Part shown: piece by piece, positions 56,330-64,000 of the stretch
Numbering within the stretch: the first letter of the stretch is position 1
Layout: each line of letters begins with the position of its first letter
Position numbers and translations under genes: made by a program
Source of the DNA: Deinandra increscens subsp. villosa
Taxonomy: Eukaryota; Streptophyta; Magnoliopsida; Asterales; Asteraceae
Length of the DNA: 64,000 nt
Direction: 5' to 3'
NCBI GenBank assembly: GCA_039602395.1
Contig: JBCNJP010000006.1
Span: 60,882,429-60,946,428 of the forward strand
The notes under the pieces: model-generated
Seen by the model: the letters and a program-made list of their open reading frames with translations, nothing else
Database searches by the model: none
Told to the model about the DNA's origin: nothing

Positions 56330-58551
56330 TGTCACACCCCAACCGACGGCGGAATTTACGTCGGGGCGTGATGATTGTCCAAATGCTCATGACACTAATT
56401 AAAATTCAATACTTAATCATTACCAAATTCCAAGTCTTACAGCAGATTCAAATACACATAACATAACATACTGATAGAGTTCAATTTATTTAATCTAGGT
56501 CAAAAGCATCCTAGATGTAGCATCAATCAAGTATGGCTCACACTGCATGTCCTGAAACATGTATAAAAATAGAGAGGGTCAACTAAAAATAGTTGGTGAG
56601 TAAACATAGGGTTATAATTACATATAGTATATTGAAAACGATTCAAATGTTAATGTAAACTCAAGCATGTATGAATAAACCAATATTGAATTTGAATGTG
56701 CATAACCAAACCTTTGTTGACTAGCGCCCTTAACTCGAAAGTTAAGTTATTGAAATAGGTTTCAATCACCCGAATGCTAAACCGGTCAAATTCAGGTGGG
56801 TTGTCAGTCCAATGGATCCATCATTGTTACCATAGGCTTGTATGTTAATGATTACGCTTGAAAATTGAATTTGCATATAAAAAAACCATAGTTCAACATA
56901 TAGCATGTAATCACACAAAGACATAGAATGAAATCGCATGATTTGTAAAAGGAATAAAGAATTCGATATTTGAATATGTATACATGTTCCATCCCAAAAC
57001 TGAAAAATGAAAGGGGATTATGAGTACTCACCTGAAGCAGTGAGTGAAATATGGAATTAATCCGAGTGATGTGAAGACGACCTATCCGTGTCCTAAATTG
57101 TATAAAGACACCTTAAGTCTTAGCGATATGAGTCAAATGTCTAAGTCATCTACTTAGACTAACCGAGTCATTTTAAAAGATTTAACTCGTTTAACCGTTG
57201 GTGATAATTATTTATTTTGATAAATGTATATTTATTCTACGAAAACAATTATAAGTGTATTTGAATATTCAAGTAAACGTGATCTCGTAAACACGAGTTA
57301 TATTTCGAATGAGTTGGATAAATAATATTTTTGTCTCAAGTTGTGTCCGTTATTTAAACCGAAACGAATATATATTTTTCAAAAGAAATATACATTTTAC
57401 TAATAGTAAACTTTTAATAAGTCTAGGTCTCAACTTAGTTTATATAAAATTCCTTCTAGTAAAGTTGCAAATGTTTATAGTGATAATGGACTTTAACGAA
57501 GTTCTTTATAATATTAAATTTCATTAATGTTTTATAAAATAAAACTATGAATATAAATTTTACTATAGTAACTTGATTTAGGTGACCGATGGGTTAAATC
57601 TAATTCCCGTCCCAAGTATTTGTTATGAGGTTTATAATTCTTGTGCCATTAAAATACAAGATATTTAACATGAAATTTGTGACAAAACCCCGAGGAAGAA
57701 AAGTAGATGGTATATCTTATTTTAAGATTAATACACGAGGTGTTTACATTTGAGGAGTATAAGATTAGTATATTTCTTTAGAGATTATAGTTAACCCGAA
57801 GGCTCGACTTGTTCAAAATAACAGCATAAAAATAATAACGAACGATTACTCACTTAAAGCAAGCAAGGAGGAGGAATGTAGTAGGAGAATGTTGAATCCA
57901 CTCGCGAGTCTTCAAAAAGGTAGATAATTTCTTTCTGTCGTGGAATTTGGAAGGAGAAATGGGTATATCTTCGTGAGCATTTTTGAGAGTAAGAAATGAG
58001 TTTTGGTGTGTTTATTTTTGGTTCAAGCATGTCGTATTTATACATGAAATCTTAGCCTTTGGTAATCCTTGGTAACACTTGGTATCACTTGGTAACACTT
58101 GGTAATCCTTGGTAACACTTTGTAATCCTTGGTAACACTTGGTATCACTCGGTAACACTTGGTAATCCTTGGTAACACTTTGTAATCCTTGGTAGATCTT
58201 GTAATCATTGGTAGATCTTTGGTATAGGTTTAATATTTGAAATGGTTTATTTACAAAAAAAAATCGATATATATATATAAAGTATATACATATTTTTTTT
58301 AATAATCTTTTAGTATTTTACCACCATTAATATATAGTGTTGGAGTTGTCAAATGATTATCACCATTGGTTTCGTGAGTTGACTCGGGTATGACCTTAAC
58401 GTGCATAACATATATATATATATATATATTATATATAAAATGAAACGAGGGTAAAAATAGAATTTCATGATTTTGCTTGAATAAAGATTGAAATTACATG
58501 GATAACTAAAACGGGTCGGGTTACAAATATGAAAAATAGACGGATGTCACA
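56330..58551 (-). mobile_element. Solo LTR, 2222 bp, with 5-bp target duplication GAGGG, inserted in the large transposon-type gene
   Basis: On the minus strand it starts TGTGACATCCG and ends GGTTGGGGTGTGACA; GAGGG flanks it at 56325-56329 and 58552-58556. Its end sequences resemble those of the solo LTR at 49247-51910, in the opposite orientation. Taking out the LTR and one GAGGG joins the coding sequence in the same frame across the site, which supports a simple insertion into an exon. Confidence 0.88.
58055..58215. repeat. Minisatellite of about 11-bp units, TTGGTAAYMCT
   Basis: Some 14 units of CTTGGTAATC, CTTGGTAACA and CTTGGTATCA in mixed order inside the solo LTR. It forms a higher-order pattern, with a block of about 70 bp occurring twice. 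Confidence 0.85.
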
Positions 58552-59512
58552 GAGGGCCACTCTCAGAACATGCTCCCCTACATTGCAAGAAACACCAAGT
58601 GTTGACCTCGCCAACCTGCCTCCACTTGAACAAACACAGACTACCGTAACACAGGGGCACGTTGAAGGAAAAAAATGTAGACATAAGAAAACCAGAAAGG
58701 TTAATTTCTACCAGACACCCAATGAGGTTCAGACAGAGAGGGGTACCGATGTAGAAACCAACACATAACCAGGTGGGGACAGTATGACACCAAAAGAACT
58801 GACGGCTTTGTGCAAGGGTCTGCAGTCTCAAATCTCTAATCTCACACAGACTGTGGCAACACAGGGGGATCTCATTAAGTTGCTGCAACAACATATGCAC
58901 GGAGAGGCTGCAAAAACTACCGGAGAGGTAGAGTCTAAACACACTCCTTTACTCATACAAAACGATGAATCAATACCCCGACATGTAACGGAGTTCAACA
59001 TTAGAAGTGCAGGGGTTGATCCTTTTGATGTGGACCAAGCATGGGATGAGGCCCCAATTGTTGAACTTATGAAGATAGTTCCTGTGGTAACTGTAAAGGA
59101 TACCTTGACGGCTTCACTAATGCTTGGAGGAATGCTGCATTCGGATATTGACAGCATCCATAAATTTGTTGAGTATAAGAAATTACCAAAATACAGGAAA
59201 AATAAAATGCACATACCAGAAATTGTTGGTTCAAGAAAGGGAAAAAGCGTGCTTGTTGGAGATGTGAATGAAGAGGGATTCTTGTTTAGTGAGACTGAGG
59301 ATGTTGCTCATGTGGTTCAGGATAATTCAACAGAGGAAAAGGCATTTGAGAATGAGGTTATTAATACATATTATCTTATGTAGTTTAATGTTTTCATATG
59401 GGCCCACTAATATTATGTTGTCACGCAGGCGGTAGAGAACAATGATGATTCATTGTTGATTAGTGATGCTGACAAAAAGGAAGAGGCAACTTCCCAAATT
59501 ATGGCGAATGAG

Positions 59513-60230
59513 GTACGTAACCTCTGTTACCTTATCTAGTAAATAGTTTAGAAAAGATTATAAAGATACCAATGTTGTCATGCAGGATGCAGAGAAGCCT
59601 AAAGAGACAATGTTGTTTAGTGAGGCTCAAGATGAAGATTTTGGACTTCAGACTGAAGATAAAACGAAAGAGGGAGTGGTGGCAATGGAGCCTGGGGTAC
59701 CAAACATTTAATTATCTTACTTAGTTATCTAATTGCAAATAATTAAGGGAAACACACGAAAATGACATAATTAATTGCGTGGGAAAATAGATGAGTGTGG
59801 TTGATGTAATGCAGGTTGAAGTGATAAAGGAATTTCAAGTGGTTGGTGGTCAGCCTGAAACTGAAACTGTTGTTCTACAAGTTGAGGATAAGAATGTTGG
59901 GGCAGACATGGTTATTGAGAATGAGGTACGTAATCTCTGTTACCTTATCTAGTAAATAGTTTAGAAATGATTATTGATGTGGGTAAAGGTACCAATGTTG
60001 TTGTGCAGCCTGAAGAGACAGTGTTGTTTAGCGAGCCTCAGGATGAGGATGTTGGACTTCAGGCTGAAGATAAAACGGAAGAGGGGGAGCCTGGGGTATC
60101 AATCATTTAATTATCTTATTTACTTATCTAATTGCATATAATTAATTGTGTGGGCAAATAGATGAATGTTGTTGATGTAGTGCATGTTGAAGTGATAAAG
60201 GAATTAATCACACCTTACCTTGTTATGTTG
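59513..60230 (+). repeat. Tandemly duplicated exon-intron cassette (about 413-bp unit)
   Basis: The block from donor GAATGAG|GTACGTAA (59513) to the next GAATGAG|GTACGTAA (59926) is repeated downstream. It contains intron A (CTCTGTTACCTTATCTAGTA), an acidic exon ending GAGCCTGGG, intron B (CATTTAATTATCTTA) and an exon starting GTTGAAGTGATAAAGGAA. In the second round the last exon's acceptor reads CAT instead of CAG (60182-60184), so that copy is lost into the intron. Confidence 0.85.
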
Positions 60231-60384
60231 TCATGCAGGGTGAGCCACATATATCTCCTGATTTGGATGGTGTGAGTAAAGATTCAAGTGTTTTTAAAAA
60301 TTCAGTTGAGTTTATATGGGATGAGGACATGGTGGATTACCAAATAGGTGAAGTGAAAATATATAATTCACTAACTTCATTCTC

Positions 60385-62438
60385 TTGTTACTGATTTTGA
60401 CAAGGTATATTCAACGTGCTCTCCAACCTCAATATAGACAAATAAGTCGTGCTACTATTCGCCGTGATTGTATGAAGTGTTGGAAAGAATGTAAAGAAAA
60501 GTTAGTGACCGGTTTTGCGGCTTTGAAAACTGGGGTTAGCCTCACCACCGATGTGTGGTCGGCTCCTCATGGGTCACCGTTATCGTATTTGTGTGTAACC
60601 GCCCATTGGATTGATCCCGAAAGTTGGATGATGATGAAACGTGTTATAGCATTTGAGTCTTTTGGCTACCCCCACACCGGTGCGGCTCTTTATCAAATGT
60701 TGGATGGGATCATTCAACACTACGGTTTGCAAGATAAGTTGGTTTCTATCTCGTTTGATAATGCATCAAATAACACCAATGCCGTGAGTCGTTTAATTCT
60801 AAGATATAAACCATTTTGTTCGGGTGCTTTTTTCCACTCTAGATGTGTTGCTCACATAATTAGTTTGGTGGTGAAGGATGGTTTAGAAGTTGAAAAAGTT
60901 AAGTCGGTTGTTGATAGTTTTAGAAAAATGTTGAAAGATATCTTTATGAGTGGTCGAGCAAGAGCCCTTCAATATAGAAGGACATGTGAAGCGATTAAGA
61001 CGCCTTGTTACGCGGCTAATTGGGATGTTGAAACTCGGTGGAGTTCAACTTGTATAATGTTTCGAAGTGCTTTGAAACAACGGGCCGGGTTAGATTTGTT
61101 TCATGGGGAGCTCGCATCTAAAAAAGCAAATATTGATCGGTTTTTTGATTGGGAATTACTTGAGAGTTTAACCACCTTACTTGAAGCTTTTTTAACCGCA
61201 ACGTCACTTTTGTCGGGGGTATATTATCCGACTAGTTGCTTGGTGCTCCCACAATTGTATTTTATAAGCAAAAAAGTAGGTGAGTTTTTTTCTTGTGATG
61301 ATGATCTTTATACCCAAATGTTGAAGCCGATGAAGGAAAAGCTTGTTAAGTATTTTAAAGAAATGCCACCGGTTTTTTCTTGTGCTCTAGCTTTAAACCC
61401 GTGTTTCAATCAATCGGGTGTGGAGACTTTGCTAACCGATATTTGCTACGGTTTTGGGATGGTGGACAAAAAAAATCCAATGGCGGCTACTAACATGGTT
61501 AGTGATTTTAAAACCCACTTTCAACACCTCTATGATCATTATTTGCGTAAATATGGGGACACCAATCCTATTCAAACCGCAATGGAATCAAACGCTTCAT
61601 CGCAATCAAGAACTCCCAATGCAAGTGTGTTTAACCGGTTAAAAGAACAAAGTCACAAGCGAGCAAGGGGTGATTCAACAAGCAGTGAACTTGGAAGGTA
61701 ATCTTATATAAATGTTTATTTGTTTAATCTTTAAATGGTTTAGTAATTGCAAAACAACTTAATTATCGGTTAACAGTTTGCATGTTGTGTCAAGAATCAT
61801 TCACAGGCTAGCATGTTGTGTCAAGAATATTTAAATGGTTTAATCTTTAAATGGTTTCAGATTTGCAAAACAACTTAATCACAGCTAGCAAATTATCTCT
61901 AATATATGCTAATTATTTCTAATTGAAACAAAATATACACCAATAATTATGGGACATAATTATCGGTTAACAGTTTGCATGTTGTGTGATGTGATTTTTA
62001 ATTGCAAGGTATACGGGAACATCATGGATTGAAGCTATGGGGGAGGCCGAGTTTGCTAGCTTTGATATATTGTGTTGGTGGAAAGAAAGAGCATCCCAAT
62101 TTCCGATTCTTGCCGCCATGGCTCGTGATTTATTATGTGTCCAAGCTTCCACGGTAGCTTCGGAATCTTGCTTTTCTTTCAGTGGGAGGGTATTAACTAC
62201 AAGAAGGACTAGGCTTAGCGAGGCATCAATGGAGATGTGCATATGCTTGAAGTACTACTTGGATGCGGCGGACCGGATTCAAGACAAAGCTAACCTAGAA
62301 GCCGAACTTGATGTTGAAGCGGAAATACAAGTTGAAGAAGGTACCATTCAAGAATTTCACACAACATTAGAAGAAGAAGAATCCGCGATGGATAATTGGA
62401 TGTGTCAAGAAACCGTCTCACTCGACACTCCCTACTAG
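60385..62438 (+). pseudogene. hAT-superfamily transposase, N-terminally truncated, 2 exons
   Basis: Parts 60385-61697 and 62009-62438 join in phase (about 580 codons). The transposase core is present: TTDVWSAPHG (first catalytic Asp), SFDNASNN (second Asp), CVAHIISLVVKDGL, NWDVETRWSST and the C-terminal dimerisation region STVASESCFSFSGRVL and RTRLSEASMEMCICLK. Compared with RICESLEEPER/DAYSLEEPER-like proteins (near 700 aa) the BED zinc finger and about 150 residues are missing, so the reading probably starts at an internal exon (acceptor TTGACAAG near 60405). It lies in the last intron of the large transposon-type gene. Confidence 0.85.
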
Positions 62439-62862
62439 GACTCCGACTACCGCCGAAGAATTCGAAAGTCTCGACGAACTTTCTGACGTATTTTTATGTT
62501 TAATTTAATGTTGTTGATGTTTGTGACTTGTTTGATGTTTGTGACTTATTTTGTTTGATGTTTTGTGACTTGTTTGATGTTTGATGTTAGTTACTACTTA
62601 GGTCAATCAATGGTGTCTTTAAGCAAATTATTGAACTTTTTATTTTGTACAGCAAACAAAAATCGATTATAATCGATCGATATATAGTTAACCGGTTAGT
62701 GATTGCCCGAACCGGTTACACCGGTTTTTATTTTTGTCCAAAAAAATCGATTATTAACCGGACCGATTAACTGGGAAGCGGTTCCGACCGGTTTTTTTCT
62801 GAATCTTGATCGGTTATTTCTATAACCGATTAACCGGCGATTAACCAATTTGTACATGGCTA
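60400..62862 (+). mobile_element. 5'-truncated hAT element
   Basis: The 3' side is intact: beyond the transposase stop, AACCGGTT/ATTAACCGG subterminal motifs cluster at 62690-62848 and the element ends near TTTGTACATGGCTA (62862), a hAT-like terminus. No matching 5' terminus is found near 60350-60400, so the left end and first exons were deleted. Confidence 0.65.
62690..62848. repeat. Subterminal AACCGGTT-type motifs of the hAT element
   Basis: AACCGGTT occurs at 62692, 62710 and, in degenerate form (ACCGGTTTT, ATTAACCGG, CGGTTATTT, AACCGATTAACCGG), several more times within 160 bp. hAT transposases bind short subterminal repeats of this kind. Confidence 0.75.
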
Positions 62863-63136
62863 CTTGGGAGATGACTCAAATGATGAATTACCAGAGAACG
62901 CATCATCTGCAAGGGAACTTGAACCGGTTGTACAACCGGTTATTTTACCCATTCAACCGGTTGTGACTCCCAAGAAATGTCATACGGATGAACCCATAGT
63001 GCTATCCAAATATGTTACTGACTTGACAGAGCTCCAGATTAAGTCAATCAGGAGAATGGCCACTATGGAAGATTAGTGGGTGTCTGTCAACATTCATAGA
63101 TGCCTTTACATAAAGACAGTCAGGCTAGGTGATATG

Positions 63137-63407
63137 TGTTGGGGTTGAAGTCCTTGGGCTTGGGTGTTTAGGAGGCCCGTTAGGCTTTCTTGTTCACCAC
63201 TCCTAAAATCCTAGTTGTTCTCTATATATATCGTGTCTATGTATTGTAATCGTCGTACTAAACTGAATAAAATATCCCTAGTTGCAGCCCGTGGACGTAG
63301 GTCACACCGACCGAACCACGTAAAATTCTCTGTTCGTGTTTCTTTATCCTATTATTTGCATGTTCGTTGTGAATCGTTTATTTCCGCTGCGCCGATTAAA
63401 CCTAACA
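63137..63407 (+). mobile_element. Copia-type 5' LTR with primer binding site, element cut by the window edge
   Basis: A 271-bp LTR runs from TGTTGGGGTTGAAGTCC to AAACCTAACA. It has a TATA-like CTCTATATATATC and an AATAAAATA polyadenylation signal. ATTGGCATCAGAGC follows at 63408-63421, close to the tRNA-iMet binding site TGGTATCAGAGC with one change. The rest of the window to 64000 is its untranslated leader; gag would start outside. Confidence 0.75.
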
Positions 63408-63421
63408 ATTGGCATCAGAGC

Positions 63422-64000
63422 AAGGTTGGCTCGTTTGATTCACGCAACGATTCGCGTTGGTGGCTGAATTTTTTTTTTTTACTTTGGTCGATTTATTTGT
63501 ACGTGATTTGGGGTTCGCTTTGAAGGAATCTTGGAGATCACGTCTCTCTGTCGATCGAAATCAAAGAAGAAAAACAACGGGTGCTTTTGGTGGCCACGTG
63601 AATGCCACATGACTCAAAATAATCCTTGTTTGTAATTTTGATTTGTATGATGACATAGGAGTGAGGTGGGGCCAGGTTAAAAGGAAAAAGGGTTCGAAGG
63701 AGTTAGGGTTGACTTCGAACATATATTTTTTTTTGGTCGCCGTTTTTTTTACGAGTTCGTTCCTGTTCGGTCAGAAGAAGAGAAATTGAAGTGTGGTTTA
63801 CGATTTGGGTATCTGGACGACACCCTGATCAGTCGTTGTCAACATTTCTGATTATTTCTCAAAACCACCACCGTTAAGATTCCTTGTTCACCACAGATTA
63901 GAGCTGCGATTCTTTCTGCTCAGCTGCCGTCAATTACTAAGGTAATTTGGTTTCTGTTTGAACTTATCGGTCTGCTCTCGTTGTTGTGATTAGGTGTTGG
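63422..64000 (+). other. Leader of the Copia element, no gene within the window
   Basis: Sequence downstream of the primer binding site with no domain and no long frame of its own. It is consistent with the 5' untranslated part of the retroelement. Confidence 0.5.

Larger units (their letters stand above)
55358..63076 (+). pseudogene. Decayed multi-exon gene with a 'putative plant transposon protein'-like domain, coiled coil and duplicated acidic exons
   Basis: Exon parts: 55358-56329, then 58557-59356 (solo LTR between), 59429-59512, 59586-59696, 59815-59925, 60009-60095, 60239-60347 and 62871-63076. The N-terminal 270 residues contain PYKWRFLAHTLLAFLTLKKSG and FNFSKMILNGLLENV, resembling the 'putative plant transposon protein' domain common in Asteraceae. 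Next come a basic KKRKR stretch, a coiled coil (LCKGLQSQISNLTQTVATQG), acidic repeats (FSEAQDEDFGLQTEDK, FSEPQDEDVGLQAEDK) and a C-terminus LTELQIKSIRRMATMED. Damage: a one-base frameshift near 56145 (the other frame takes over with QFPDEPHQLEVQT), a solo LTR at 56330, a TAA at 58766-58768 and a hAT fragment in the last intron. Exon phases agree across all later junctions. Function unknown. Confidence 0.6.

Noticed and set aside
63215..63523. 102-codon frame near the right edge
   Set aside because: It crosses the LTR, the primer binding site and the leader of the Copia element and has no domain.

Overview
This window looks like nuclear DNA of a eudicot plant. It is AT-rich, has many-exon genes with GT-AG introns, and is crowded with LTR retrotransposons, MITEs and LINE/SINE debris. 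The styles of the gag-like 'plant transposon' gene near 55-63 kb and of the long solo LTRs (TGTGACA...GTGTGRCA ends) resemble Asteraceae genomes. That family-level guess is inference and I cannot name a species.

Five ordinary host genes can be modelled exon by exon, and each model stays in frame from start to stop. (1) 198-4819 minus: a chloroplast-type TPR protein, 453 aa. (2) 10030-21688 minus: an NPK1/ANP-type MAPKKK, 695 aa, stretched by a young intact Copia element (13336-18194) in intron 7 and a solo LTR in intron 2. (3) 25940-29121 plus: a peroxisomal adenine nucleotide carrier (PNC), 314 aa. (4) 30712-33887 plus: an alpha-N-terminal protein methyltransferase (NTM1), 276 aa. (5) 35202-42811 minus: a NOL10/Enp2 nucleolar WD protein with an RGG tail, 720 aa, plus a 5' UTR intron. 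These genes do unrelated housekeeping and signalling jobs and do not form a cluster.

Between and inside these genes lie many non-autonomous elements: a foldback element with 146-bp internal repeats (5.1-6.3 kb), MULE-type elements with TIRs and 8-9 bp target duplications (7.5-8.8 and 24.7-25.1 kb), a MITE in the MAPKKK promoter, several MITEs in NOL10 introns, and RTE/SINE 3' tails in three different genes.

From about 44 kb to the right edge the window is transposon territory. It holds three solo LTRs with clean 5-bp target duplications (45507-47157, 49247-51910, 56330-58551), a Myb/SANT pseudogene, two divergent short genes of unknown function (53.2-54.5 kb), and a large decayed gene (55358-63076). 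That gene has a 'putative plant transposon protein'-like N-terminus, a coiled coil and an internally duplicated exon-intron cassette. It is broken by a frameshift, a nonsense codon, a solo LTR and a 5'-truncated hAT transposase. The right edge cuts a Copia 5' LTR with its primer binding site.

The most unusual signals are two independent tandem triplications that each multiply a splice acceptor (TPR gene, 147 bp; NOL10 5' UTR intron, about 182 bp), the duplicated exon cassette at 59.5-60.2 kb, the four-fold palindrome array upstream of NTM1, and the sharing of the AACCGGTT motif between the hAT end and the adjacent host exon.
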